Made by a program: the position numbers and the translations under genes. A stretch of 64,000 bases of DNA from NCBI GenBank assembly GCA_030052745.1, contig JANBVO010000002.1, forward strand, positions 806,001-870,000. The letters run 5' to 3'. Shown here piece after piece: positions 32,365 through 45,100 of the stretch. How positions within the stretch are numbered: the first letter of the stretch is position 1; every line of letters begins with the position of its first letter. Source of the DNA: Pleurostoma richardsiae. Its lineage: Eukaryota > Ascomycota > Sordariomycetes > Calosphaeriales > Pleurostomataceae. Under the pieces are notes generated by a model. The model searched no databases, had not been told where the DNA came from, and saw only the letters and a list, made by a program, of their open reading frames with translations.

Positions 32365-34248
32365 TCACTGCAGCCCAGACACCACCCATATCTTGACCGC
32401 AGCGTCACCGCCCGTGCTCGCAATCTTCTGACCGCCCTCGACCCAGGCCACCCCGTTCACTCCGTCCTTGTGCGCGTTCAGCGCCTTGACCCTGCTGCCG
32501 GGCTTCGCGAGGCTCCACACGAAGACGTTGGTGTCCAGCGCACCGCTCACGGCGTGTGTGCCGGCCTCGTTCCACGCGATGCTCATGACGCGCGCCGTGT
32601 GCGCCGACCACCGGTCGGTGGCGACGCTCCAGTCGCTCGTCTTGTATGCCTTGATCTTGCCGGAGGCGTTGCCCGCGGCGAGGTAGGAGCCGTCCTTCGA
32701 GAAGGCCAGCGCCGAGATCTGCGCCGTCGAGCCCTTCAGAGTCTGGACCTCGCTGAGCTTGCTGCTGGAGTCCAGCTTGTAGACTCGGACGTCGTTGCCG
32801 TCGCCCACGGCCACTAGGGAGCCTTGTGCAGCGACAGACGTCGGCGTGTAGCTCGTGCTGAGCTCGCCCACCTGCTTGTCGTTCGAGAAGATGGCGACTC
32901 CGGACGCTAGAGCGATGACGATGCGACCGTCAGAGGCTGCCACGCCTTTGGGCTGTGCGCTGAGTTTTGCAGAGGCGCCGGCAAAAGTGTTTGCAGACTC
33001 ATCGACGATGCGCAGCGTGTCGTCCCAGCCGACACTATAAGTCTTCCCGGAGCTTGCAGCGAATTGGGTGACCTGATTCGTGTGGTTCTGCCCATCGACA
33101 ACTTCTCCGATGCCATTGCCAATGTCCCAGTGACATACCCTGCCGTCGAAACTTCCAGTCCATAGGCTCGTCCCCTTGCCATCTGATGCTGCCCCAAGTG
33201 CAGTTATGCTCTTGTTATGACCCTGGACAACCCTGGAAGGCTTATCGCTGCCTTCGACCAAGTAGCTGAGATCACCGTCCAGGCTCAGACTGATTATCAG
33301 GTCGTCACTCCTCCCATGTGGCCACACGACGCCGACCTGCTGATCGCCAATATTGACAGAGCCTTCAGGCCCGAGCCGCCATGTCCGGATATTCTCGCCC
33401 GACTCGACATCCCAAACCCTCACCGTCTGATCCGCGCTCGCCGTCACAAATCGCTTCGAATCCTTCGCCCAGCTAACGGCGAAGATGCTCCCCGCATGAA
33501 CGCCCTCGCCAATCTGCCTCGTCGGCTCACCTGTCTTGCCATCATACAGCTGGATGCGCCTATCTGCGCCCACTGTGACCAGCGTGCTCCCGTCCGGCGA
33601 GAACGCCACGCCGTATACGAACCCCTTGTGTAGGTCGTTGGCCTTGGTCGCGAACTTGAAGGGCGCGCCGTGCAGGAAGCACATGCTCGAGTCGTCGGAG
33701 ACGGTGGCGGCGCGCAGGGGCCGCTGCTGGCGCATGCTAACGGAGTTGACCACCTTGGAGTGGCCGCTCACCTCGCCGACGCTGTTGCCACTGTCGGCGG
33801 TGATGCAGTGGCCGAAGCGCTCGCGGCCGTCGCCCACGGCGATGATGCGCTGGCTGTCGCCATCCCATGCGATGTCGTTGATGCGCCCCGAGATGATGTG
33901 GTATTCGCCCTTCGTGTTGACGGCCTCGACGGCGTCCCACACGCGCACCGCACCCGAGACGTCTCCGGATGCGACGTAGAAGCCTGAGGGGGAGAAGCGC
34001 GCGACGCTCGTAGCCACAGTGTGTTGAGTGTATTGCTTGCAGACGGATGGGTCGTCAATCGAGCGCAGGAAGATGGACTTGCCGGACTGCGGAGTGTTAG
34101 TTGGTAGAAACAAGCGCTCCTAGTACTGCGACCCTGGACTTACAGCGTAAGCTATCCGTTCACCCTTGGGATCGCTGGAGAGCTGGGTCGGCTGCCCCCG
34201 GATCGTGACCGGAGAGGCGGCGAGGATCTTCTCGATCGTGAGAGACAT
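32365..34248 (-). CDS. AIP1: Actin-interacting protein 1, WD40 (Aip1)
   Basis: A WD-repeat protein that helps cofilin disassemble actin filaments at cortical patches. Exons 34248-34144 and 34086-32365, with a 57-nt intron, give 608 residues. The first exon encodes MSLTIEKILAASPVTIRGQP, the usual fungal N-terminus. Repeats are visible throughout, for example SGAVRVWD, RRIQLYDGKTGEP, QTVRVWDVESGENIRTW, GRVCHWDIGNG, TNVFVWSLAKPG and the final AAVKIWVVSGL. Length and repeat layout fit the 14-blade double propeller of the family. It is convergent with ALG13. Confidence 0.93.
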
Positions 34249-36130
34249 GGCGTCGGCCTATAGCATTGGGGTCTCCCAGACAAGATGACACAAGTCTACT
34301 GAATTCCGGTAGAAGCCTAAGGCTCTGTACTATGGCTGGGACGAGAATAAATATGGTTAATAAAAGGGAAGCCTGGAAGGCAGCAGATGTTGTTTGAGGT
34401 GTTGGAGGGGCAGTTGCGGGGCAGCGAGACCCAAAGCTGACGCCCAAGGAGCTACGTAATCAGCTGTGGCTGAAACACCGTGGCTCGGGATCCCGTTTCC
34501 AGGCGGCCGCTGATCTCCCATTGTGCAGCCAGCACTGATACAGCATTCTCATCTTGAGGCAGCACCCAAACTCGTGTCACTCGGTGTCATGTAAAACTGA
34601 GATTCTTCTCATGGCATATGGATTAGCTATGCTAAAGAGCTACGCGCACAGATACCCCAGTACTATCTTTCAATACGAGACTGCGTTGTGTATCAACGCC
34701 AACTTATCCGCCAAGCTCTAGCATGGTCAAACAAGCAACGACCAGTTTAAGATGATACAGGCGATTCATCAGACTTCCAATGACAACCAAACAGACCTGG
34801 ACTACGGTACTGAATACTCCTTACCATTCTAGTTTCCGAATTAAACTCTTTGGCTGTAACGTTTACCAGTAACCTCATCAAATCTGCCCTACGTGCTTCG
34901 GACATAGATTTTCACGGCGTGGAATTCTTACACATACTAGAACATGTGCTATAGTACCTAATACCGCACAAACTAATGGTCGTTCAACTTATAGTCCGAA
35001 TATCGAGGCACTGACCGGCGCTGCACGGTTTGGTGCCCACAAGCTAACAGGGAGCTATTTGGTGTCCGTGCGCATGCCGCGTCAACAGAAGATCGTAGTC
35101 GGCCAGGGATGCAACGTGGGAGTAGCTTCCCTTGCGCTTTAACTAAGTTCCAGCCGAGGGTCGCCGAAACTGTCTCCGCTCAGACCGTTATAGAGATTCC
35201 GTCTTCTACACTTCAGAATCAGACCCTAAGCACGCAACTTAGGATCGCTTCTTATATCCTCTACTAAGTCTCATGGAAAGGAACATGTGGCTCCGGAACC
35301 TGCAGTGCATACGTCTGATTCAGCACGAATCTCATAGGCGAGCCTCCAAGACGACCCAGAGCCTTACTAGACCTAGAACGGTGTGAACTTATCAATTCTT
35401 TCTTTGGCTTCCTGGCTAGAGTGGCATGTCTCATGTCCGAATTGTGCGCCCAAAACCCAGTTGAGCTAGATATGATGTGCCATTATCCCGTTCGGGTGAC
35501 AGAGTTCTCGGCCAGAATACCCTTAGAGCTATTGGTAGTGTTGACGGTGCATTAGCGCAAGCATGGCTAACAGAAGGCAGCCGAAGCGCCCTCTGCCTGG
35601 ACCGCCGACGCGTCGTGGAGTGGCCGGCTGTTGGGCTTTTTGTAACATGTTGGCACATCGAATCATTGATTTGCCAGCCTGACTATTCAAGGGTCAGCGC
35701 GGCAGCTGTCCAGAACTTTAGACGCTCGTGGCGCTGATGATGCCGTTAGGCGACCGCCCAGTTAGCCATTCAGCTAAACGACTCAGCTCAGCCGACGTTC
35801 TGCTGAGACTATGTAACTCACAGTGTAGATTTTCTGACTTCCTGCCCAGCTGTGGAAATTGCAGAGATACGCTCGGGAATGAAGTTTCAGAGATTGACGA
35901 CTCATGGATTCTAATACATTTATATAACTGGCTCACCATGGCCGAGTCTCGGCTGCCCACAGACAACTCTCCCAGTTATAATCCTCACAGACGTGGAAAG
36001 CAGAGATATATCGAAACCAAAGCAAGTATTAGAACCACCCAAATATGCCAAGGTAGTACTCCTAACGAGGTCCTGCACTTACGGAACGTATCATGCCTCT
36101 AACATCTATTCCCGTCACATAGTCAATGCT
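34249..36130. other. Gene-poor stretch, lower GC by eye
   Basis: About 1.9 kb without any motif-bearing frame longer than 90 codons. Base composition appears more AT-rich between about 34600 and 35450 than in neighbouring genes. It could be a decayed repeat or simply a long intergenic region; no terminal repeats or transposase remnants were recognised. Confidence 0.45.
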
Positions 36131-38445
36131 ATGGCCAGCCACCACCTCCCGGAAGTTAAACTGGTGCAGCCGCGGGTCAAATCGCTCCGGGCAAAGCTCT
36201 CCAAATCCTCGACCATGCTGTGGATTCAGGTAAGCTTGACTGCCTCGGTGACCATTCTCAACTTAGCCGTCTTGATCTGGGCTGCTGCCACGCACCCCCT
36301 GGACTCCCGAGGCGTAGCTACGATGTACACTGGCAACTGCAAGACGATTGGGGTCGCAGACAGTATCACGCACCTGGTTCTCAACGGCATCTCTTCACTG
36401 TTTCTTGGCGCCAGCAACTACGGAATGCAGATCCTTGCTGCTCCAGCACGCCGCGACCTTGAAACGGCACACGCTAAGGGGGATTGGCTGGAAATCGGGG
36501 TGCCATCCCTGGTGAATCTGTTCAAGCTGTCACGCCAGATGAGGTTTCTCTGGTTTTGCCTTGGTTTGATTTCGACCTTGTTGCATATGGTGTAGGTTCT
36601 ACGACTCCGATCCAGCTCGAGTCCCGATAGGGATATATCCTAATAATAGAGGCTAACTAGCAACAGATGGAACTCGGTCGTCTTTTCGTCAATTCCATTC
36701 GCCGTCTTCACTGGAGCAATAACCACGAGCGATGTCTTGGTGGCACCAGACCGCTGGTTGCCGTCGAACACCACAGCCGCGGTCAGATCGGGCAAATTTA
36801 CCAACAAGAATAGTATCTACAGCCTGAAGGACAGAGCAACAAATTTTACACGCCTTGACAGCCGGGGGTGTCTTGAACGGTACATCGACCCCTTAAAGGC
36901 GGCAGCCGATATCGTCGTCGTAGCAAAGAACCTGACGTCTACTCAAAACAACGGATCCTCGCTGATCCAAGGATGGGTTAATGGATTATCAAGCATACAC
37001 TGGGAGGATGCCAATCAGTGGGTCTGCGGAGCTTACGAGCCTCCTGGCGCGTGGGCTGCACACTTCTGCTCCTTAGCCTGGGCCTCCTCGTTTGAGGACG
37101 ACTGGGTAGTCTCCACGTGAGAGGCACCACGTTACCGACAGGTAGAAGTCGACTATTGCCTCGTCGGCGAACAGGGCGACGAAACAGAGAGATGTGGTTT
37201 CCATTTCAACGTGTCAGTCATGGGTATGGTGTGTTTCTGCACGTTGGTCGGGTGTTTGGCCTTGGTGTGGATTGCCAAGTCGCAGAAAGGAACCAGGATA
37301 GTGACGATGGGCGATGCGGCTGCCGCATTCCTGGAATGTCCCGAGAAAACCAGAGTATTCGACGAGCACGCAGATGAGACCCGCGAACCCCAGAACATGT
37401 TTATAAAGACGGGTGCCTTTGCTAGCAAGAAAGGGGAGATGGCTATCAGGAATGCCCGTTGGGCGCCCGCTTCGTCAACATCTTGGTTTCGCGCAGTAAG
37501 TTTGCGAAGATGGCTCATGTCCTACATATTGTAAGTCCCTTCATCCCATCTGTGAGAGAGAGCCCATTTGCTCAAGCTCGGCTCAAGATATACTAATAAA
37601 CGTTCCCAAGATTTCTCGCAGGATTCATTCTGTCGGCCTGTTTCCTGAAAGTCGCCTTGAACAGGATAGCTAGCCGAGGGGTGCCCATAGGCATTTCAGA
37701 CTTATGGCAGCACGGCCTGGGGAAGGCCAATGGCTTCGCTCTCTTGAGCGGAATATGGATAGGGGGCATGAACTTCCGCAGTCTCTCCCTACAGATACTG
37801 CTGACGAACGGTTTCCAGCTCCTGGTTAGCTACTTATATCTGCTATCTAACAGTATTGTCAGCCGACAACTCGTTGCCTATGAGTGGGTTCGGCTGCTCA
37901 GTGCCAACGATAAGAAGGCGCTCCGGGTTTCTTCGCCCCGGGGCCAGCAGCGATCGTCCTACACACTGTCGATGCCGTTCGCGTATGCCATCCCTCTCAC
38001 AGTCTTCTTCGCTCTACTGCATTGGCTGGTCTCACAGGCAATCTTCGTTGTGCAGACAACTGTGTACGAGTCCGGTGCTGCAAATAATCGTCTCGCTGTG
38101 AAGGATGGGTCACGAGTCGGATATTCGGCCATTGGGATTGTGCTTGTCACATTGATGCTGGCGTTCCTGATCTGCGGCCTTTTGCTTCACTCGGCTATCA
38201 GGAGATACCGAAACGTGCCGCCCGAGTTTCCCGGCATGGGGACTTGCAGTGCCGCAATCAGCGCCGTCTGCCATCCGCCCGAGGGGGACACAGACGCCCA
38301 CCTGCTTCCAGTGAGCATGGGCGTATTGAAGGAAGAGCGGCTGGGCCACAGACGAACGAGACGGCTAGTTTTGTCTACTAAGGCGGGAATTACTCTGCGG
38401 GAACCACGAAAAGGATCAATTTTCTTACAACCGGTGAGAGAGTGA
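36131..38445 (+). CDS. DUF6536 multi-pass membrane protein with an in-frame TGA
   Basis: Exons 36131-36591, 36667-37530 and 37611-38445, with introns of 75 and 80 nt, keep one frame of 719 codons. Hallmarks of DUF6536 are present: first helix IQVSLTASVTILNLAVLIW, then MYTGNC, ISSLFLGASNYGMQILAAP, HAKGDWLEIGVPSLVNL and, over the first junction, LLHMVWNSVVFSSI. Later helices include LVSYLYLLSN and LTVFFALLHWLVSQA. A TGA at 37118-37120 interrupts exon 2. Either it is a nonsense mutation (possible pseudogene) or 37106-37141 is a 36-nt intron (GTAGTC to GACAG), giving DDWVEVDYCLVGE, which fits the family better but would be shorter than any confident intron in this window. Function of the family is unknown. 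Confidence 0.75.
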
Positions 38446-40337
38446 TGGAAAGAGGGTTTCTCCTGAAAGTGTAAGATAGAACTTCTACACGGTCAACGAA
38501 TTGGCCGTAATGACACCACGCGTGTCCCACCGCAGCACCTCAGAGTTTGGGTTCATCACTAAGTCGGTCTCGACTCAGGCTTTCTCAGCATACCTTGCTT
38601 CGGCGCCACGTTGCCAAGTTTCGAACTCTCTCTTGTCCGGGCTGGGGATGTGGTGGTCTACTGCCACAACGATGGGTCATGGGTTTCGGGAGCTGCCTAT
38701 CCTTACGAGATGACCGAGTAAACACTCGCGATTTATTTACTAAGGCTTCACAGCAACACACAATCAGAGAAGTTTCAAACCGCAGCCCCCCGGGGCTGGA
38801 CGTCCATCCCGGCAGAAGATACAAAGCACAAAACATACACAACCACGGCACAGGAAAGATCTACGAAACGCCATATACAGGTATTTTCAAACTGAAGCTC
38901 TGAAACGGTCTCCTTGAGGAGCTAGCGTCATATTTGATCTGTGGCGATCGCAGCTGGGATTGCGGAATCAATCCCAACTAATACGGTGCGGTCAGCACAT
39001 CATGCCAACTCGTGTCGGAGACGGTACAGCACCGGCTGACGTACGAAGAAGAAAATCATACGAATCTAGGTTAACATGTCATAATTAGACGTCATCTTTG
39101 CTCTTTGTCCCGTTTTGTTTTCCAGAAACTTCGCTCCGTGCCGAGAGAATGTGAACCATCAACGGCAGCTGAGAATACAAAGAATCTTTTAGCCGGGTCA
39201 GACAACTTCACCATATTGGTCGGGAGAGCCAAGCGTTTCCATCTCCCACCGATCTGGACTTCAATGCCGGCTAAAGCGCAAGGTACTTAATAGACTCATA
39301 TGCCAAGTAATATAGCAGTTGTTTCGAACCAGGACCGATTCCGACTAGCGAGGCTCGTGATGTTCCGCATTCGGGTTTGCCTCAGTATCAACCTTCGGCA
39401 GCAACTCCACCAGTGCCTACACCTGAGTCGAGCCGGCCTATTCGTATCTCCTCTCCTGGTCAGATCTTGCGATCTATGGTGGGACCCCGCAAACTGCAGA
39501 CCGTACCTCTCCCCATGAGAAGGATATTGAACTCTGGGGCTCAAGTCTAAAGTCTCTAACTGCACAATCATCTCGGTAGTTGCTCAATTGTTGACTTTAT
39601 ATTGCGCGGCAATACGCTCTGGCCTATCACAACTCCATCTCTATATCAGGACCTTGATCTTGCCTCTAAACGTCGGTCCCAGTATCGTCTCGTATATTGC
39701 CTTGGCAAATTAGATATACTACCCCTCTGGCTTCCCCCCTAAACCTCAACTTCGACGCGGAGATTCCCCGCAGTCTCCCAATATCTGCAGTTCACAATAG
39801 TTCTGTGTGGGTGCAGCGTCTACCACTGCAACCTCATGACACGGAGCATGAGCGCACAAGGGGCAAATGATGTGGACATATTGCTCTCACCTTACTCCGC
39901 GCACTGCCCAAGGTGTCCACCAGGACCGTGAGGGTCGAATCGGGCCGTCGGCTGTCAAGTGATCAGAAATTGGATGCCATATGGAAGAGTTCAAGGCGCG
40001 GAAAAGGCCCAACCATGGAAGGATCACGACTTCCAGCCCCTGGAGTATCTCTCGCGGGCGGGCATCGTGTTCTTCGTGGACGGAACGCCGTTAGCGTACT
40101 CCCCTCAGACTGCTCGGAAGCTTCGAACCGAGCTGGAGCTATTTGCAAGAGACGGGCCTCCTCCCTGATTGCTGGCCGTCAAGCTCGTGGGATAGGTCGT
40201 GTCTTTGGCCAGTTGTATGTCATATGCTGTCTGCCAGGACTGTATAAAAGCTCAATTTTCCCGTTGGACCTAGTGATTAGTCCTCTCCTCTCATTCAGCC
40301 ATTACCCTAGGATCTGGTCGCCTCAAGTCACTAGAAG
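38446..40337. other. Gene-poor stretch before GH6
   Basis: No convincing gene in 1.9 kb; frames up to about 140 codons have no domain. The last 100 bases hold the TATA element and leader of the cellobiohydrolase gene. Confidence 0.45.
40243..40249 (+). promoter_or_regulatory. TATA box of the GH6 gene
   Basis: A TATAAAA element lies 95 bp before the ATG at 40338, a spacing normal for strongly induced fungal secreted-enzyme genes. Confidence 0.6.
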
Positions 40338-41679
40338 ATGAAGTTGTCAACATCTGCAGTGGCGGCGTTCGCTGCCACCGCCATCGCCGCACCGTCAAGC
40401 ACTGTGCAGGAGAAACCCCGGCAGGCGCAGTCCGGCTGCTCGTCCGCTGTCTCGCTGGACGCCAGCACGAACGTGTTCCAGAAGTACACTCTTCATGCCA
40501 ATAAGTTCTACCGGGATGAGGTGAACGCCGCAGTGGAACAGCTGTCGGACTCCTCCCTCGCGACCGCGGCTAAGGAGGTTGCTGATGTCGGCACCTTTCT
40601 TTGGATGTGAGTCCCTCCATTGTGGAATAAATGAGCCAACTCTCCATGCCCTGCACGCCAAAGGAGAGAGACCAGACTAATGTGGGTTTCCCAGTGACAC
40701 CATGGCCAATATCGCCAAAATCGAGCCGGCCATCGCCGACGTACCCTGCGACCACATCCTAGGCCTGGTCATCTACGACCTCCCGGGGCGCGACTGCGCC
40801 GCCAAGGCGTCCAACGGCGAGCTCAAGGCCGGCGACGTCAGCACGTACAAGACGCAGTACATCGACCCGATCGTCACGATCCTCAAGGCGCACCCCAACA
40901 CCGCCTTCGCGCTGGTCATCGAGCCGGACTCGCTGCCGAACCTGGTGACCAACTCGGACAAGGACGCCTGCAAGCAGAGCGCCACCGGCTACCGCGACGG
41001 CGTCGCCTACGCCATCAAGAACCTCAACCTGCCCAACGTGGTCATGTACCTGGACGCGGGCCACGGCGGCTGGCTTGGCTGGGACGCCAACCTGTCCCCG
41101 GGGGCCAAGGAGCTCGCCAACGCGTACAAGAACGGCGGTAGCCCCAAGCAGCTGCGCGGCTTCGCCACCAACACGGCGGGCTGGAACTCGTGGGACCAGA
41201 GCCCCGGCGAGTTCTCGAGCGCCTCGGACGCCAAGTACAACAAGTGCCAGAACGAGAAGATCTACGTCGACACCTTCGCGCCCCTGCTCAAGCAGAACGG
41301 CATGCCCAACCACGCCATCATCGACACGGGCCGCAACGGCGTCACCGGCCTGCGTGCCGAGTGGGGCGACTGGTGCAATGTTAACGGTGCCGGCTTTGGC
41401 GTCCGCCCTACCGCCGACACTGGTGATAGTTTGGCTGATGCCTTCGTCTGGATCAAGCCTGGCGGCGAGTCCGACGGTACCAGTGACAGCAGCGCCACGC
41501 GTTATGACAGCTTCTGCGGGAAGTCTGACGGTGAGCACAACCCTCCTGGAGTGGCGACTAGAGAGAGAGTAAAGCTGATACATATCTCGGCAACAGCCTA
41601 CAAGCCGGCTCCTGAGGCCGGTACGTGGAATCAGGCCTACTTCGAGATGCTCATCAAGAACGCTAATCCTTCGTTCTAA
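40338..41679 (+). CDS. GH6 cellobiohydrolase without a cellulose-binding module
   Basis: A secreted glycoside hydrolase family 6 enzyme expected to cut cellulose from the non-reducing end. Exons 40338-40606, 40695-41530 and 41597-41679, with introns of 88 and 66 nt, give 395 residues. A signal peptide (MKLSTSAVAAFAATAIAA) is followed almost directly by the catalytic domain, so the N-terminal CBM1 and linker of classical Cel6A are missing. Catalytic-site motifs are intact: VIYDLPGRDCAAKASNGEL, FALVIEPDSLPNLVTN, MYLDAGHGGWLGW and RNGVTGLRAEWGDWCN. The ending GTWNQAYFEMLIKNANP closes the family fold. A cellobiohydrolase is more likely than an endoglucanase, judging by overall similarity, but loop lengths decide this and I cannot model them. 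Confidence 0.93.
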
Positions 41680-42116
41680 CTGAACAACAACCGCGCCACA
41701 GCACCACCGGTACTGAGCAGGTAGTCTTGTCGACATGGAAAAGTTAGGTAAAGCCGTAATTTGGATGCAGCGACGCCAAAAGAAAGCTTAAAAGAAGAAA
41801 GGGCGCAACCTCTGTTCCTCGTTGATGGTTGCATTGTACATATATAGCTTCGTACACATATATGTAAATGAAAAAAGAAGCGTTTAAAAGACCACATTAG
41901 GAGTTTTCGTGCTGCCTCGGTCGTCGCTGACCTGTCTCAAGAGCAGCACACTACGCCCCTGAATAAGCTGTTCGATAAAATCACTCGGCTGGGCCGGGCA
42001 TCAATGCACTGTGCTTCTGGCATGAGGAAATGAAGGTATGGGATATCTCTTATGTTTTTTTCCCTCTTTATTCTTTCATAAGACACCTAGCTAGGTACAA
42101 AGTGCTTTCCACGGCA
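41680..42116. other. Convergent 3' region
   Basis: This lies between the GH6 and Pol III subunit stops. It includes AT-rich stretches around 41830-41890 suited to polyadenylation. No gene is seen. Confidence 0.5.
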
Positions 42117-45100
42117 CTACGCAGCAGGCACCATACCGCGCCGGCCAGCCAATCTAGCCTCCTTCTTCACCTTCGCCGCCTCTCCCCAGGCGTCCTCGAA
42201 GAGCGTCTTCTTCGGAGCGAGCTTGTCATCCGAGATGCCCAGCCGCCTGACGACCTGGAACGCGCCGGTCCCGACGTGCATCGTCTGGCCCATGATGATG
42301 CACTCGGACACGCCCTCGATGCGGTCCGTCTTCATGCCCGCGGCGGCCTCGAACAGGTGGTCGGGCGTCTTCTCGAAGGACGCCAGCTGCAGGACGCTGT
42401 CACGCATCTTGGACAGGCCGAAGCGCGTGATCCCCAGCACCTCGCCCTTGTACGTCATGACGTCGGCGAGCAGCTGCATGTGCCGCGGGTCGATGTTCAT
42501 GTCCTTCATGACCTCCTGGATCTCGTAAGCGATGGTGGTTCGCGCCGCCTCGATGCCAAGGACGTCGCGACACTCGAGAACGGCGTTGCTTCGGGTCTTA
42601 GTGCCGATGACACCCTCGGTGGTCATGCAAGCGCGCAGGCCATAGCCTTCGACGAGGACTGTGTGTTCACTCTGCTCCGAGCTCTGGATGATGGCACGGG
42701 TGGCGTCGGGGTAACCGGAGATCGCGACGGTAGGCAGTGTGCGTCGAAGGTAGTTGACGCGCAACAGCATATCCGAAGGGTCTTCTATCGACGCGGTCTT
42801 GGTGCGCGCTGCCCGCTTGACGGCGGCCGTGTCGACCCACGTGTTACGAACATAGATCTCCAGATAGCCCGGGCCAACGTTGATGTCTTGGGGCTCCACT
42901 TTCATCTTTTTGTGCTTTATAATGGCGTTCGCGATGTCCTTCATCCCGATATCTAGATGCATGTCCTGAAGGGCTGCCATGTCGATCTGCAAGACGATAG
43001 TGCCCTTGTCTCTCTCCCATTCGTCTTCGATGAAGGCCAGAACGTCCGACAGGTACGTCTTCTCGATCCTGCCCTTGACAACTTTGGCAGCTTCAATTTG
43101 TTTGTTGTTCTCTAAGGGGCAGGTGATAACAGGGGTGCTGATAGACTTGGAGGCGTTGATGATTTCCTTGATACGTGGCACACCTTGCGTGATACTCATG
43201 CCGGCAACACCCGCAAAATGGAACGTCTTGAGTGTCATCTGCGTGCCGGGCTCACCGATGGAATGAGCACCCACTGCGCCAACGGCATGTCCAGGTTCCA
43301 CACGTGCCTTCTTGTACTTCTCTAGACACATCCTTATGAAGAGCTGGAGGGTCGTCTGAGAGACTTTGGCGACTCTCTCCACATGAGCCCTTTGCGCCGG
43401 ATCTTCGTTGACGGAGTCCAGCTGCATGTTGGCGGGATCATCTCCGGGGTTGAGACCAGCAAGTTTGCGGGCTTTGGCCAGCTTTGTCGTTCTTGCTGAG
43501 ACATACTTGTGGATGGTCTCGAGGAAGTTTCTTGCACTTTCGTGCTCGTCGATGGATAGGTCGCTCTGGTCGTTGTAATTGAGGGGTTGGTTGTCGACAA
43601 GCCGGCGTCTCTGATATTTCTGGCGCTCCTTCCCTAACATATCATCACAAATAGCCATGATCTCGTAGGGAAGCATGGCTCTCTCAGAGTTGTCCCATGT
43701 GAGATTCTCCGCATGCGTCCACGTACGCTCGAAATGCACAGGCACAGCAGAGCCCTCCATATCGAGAGGGTCCAAGTTGTCTGCGCCGAACTGAAACTGG
43801 ACGATGCCGCCACCCGATGTTCGAACGGTGTCGTCATACTGCATCGATAAGTCTTCGAGGGACTTCATCAGTCGCCGGGACATGTAGCCTGTCTCGGCGG
43901 TCTTGACTGCCGTGTCGACTAGACCTTCTCTTCCAGAGATGGCGTGGAAGAGAAACTCTGTGGGAACGAGACCAGTATAGAAGCTGTTTCGTACGAAACC
44001 TTTAGAGGGAGGCTGGCGCGCGTTCTTGTGGAAATGCGGTAGACTTCGGTCCTGGAACCCGTCCGGCACACGCTGACCACCAATAATCTGCTGCCCGACA
44101 CAAGCAACCATCTGGGCGACGTTGATGTCTGAACCTTTAGATCCGGACTTGGCCATAGTGAGCGGGGCGTTATTCCGACTGAGGGAATCCACACACTCCT
44201 GACCGGCTTGCTGACGGACTTTGCTCAGAATACCAGATATCATGTTTTCCAGTGTCTGCTCCATATTACAGCCCGGAGCCTTCTCCAGCTTTCCCTGCTT
44301 GAACGTCTCGATGAGCTCATCGCACTTCTTGTATGCCGCCCTGACCAGTTCGTCTTTGGACGCAGTCAGGTTGTTAACCGGATAGACGTCACCAACGCCA
44401 ATAGAGAAGCCACGGGTGGTGAGATGCCTTGCACAGAGCTTCGCGAGCCGGCTCATGGCAATAATGGCCTCATCAGGACCGTAGTCTCGAAGGATAACAT
44501 AGAAAATAGAGTCTTTCTTGCCGGAGCCGACGGTAGATTTGTCCATGAGACCACACATGACCTCAGAATTGCGGATAACAAGCCAGCCATCGTTAGGACA
44601 CATGTCCGGGCACTGACCGGGCCGCGGCTTGTAATCTCTGCACTTGGCATCAAGGTTGACCTTGACCGGCGACTGCTTATTCGGGCGCATGAGCATGCCA
44701 AAGACCTGCTTTCCAGTCCATAACGCCTTGGGTTTTAGGATAGCTGGTGGTGGAAGGTCGATATGGGTCTTGCCGTCCATCATATGCATGCAGATGTAGG
44801 TGAATGTCTTCCGGTCAAAAAATCTGTCTTTGCTGCTCAGGAGATATGCAGCGGTAATAAAATCCTGTGTAGCAGCGATAACTGGCTCTCCGTTCTTCGG
44901 CGTCGCAAGGTTATGCTTCACCCCCATGAGAGTCAGAGCCTCTGCTCGGGCTTCCTCAGTCTGCGGGACGTGTAGATTCATCTCGTCCCCGTCGAAATCG
45001 GCGTTGTAGGGGCCACAAACACATTCATTGAGACGAAATGTCCTCCAGGGCCGCACCTTGACCAGATGACTCATGATACTGAGCCTATGCAACGAAGGCT

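Noticed and set aside
37118-37120. TGA as a selenocysteine codon
   Set aside because: Filamentous ascomycetes are not known to use selenocysteine, and no suitable RNA element was evident; a nonsense change or short intron is simpler.
39310-39345. TTCGAA-containing segment resembling a tRNA T-arm
   Set aside because: No matching acceptor stem or anticodon arm could be drawn on either strand.
40759-41736. Minus-strand frame of 325 codons over GH6
   Set aside because: An antisense shadow of the cellobiohydrolase exons; Val/Arg-rich without motifs.
42030-42956. Plus-strand frame of 308 codons over the Pol III subunit
   Set aside because: An antisense shadow of the conserved C-terminal half of Rpc1.
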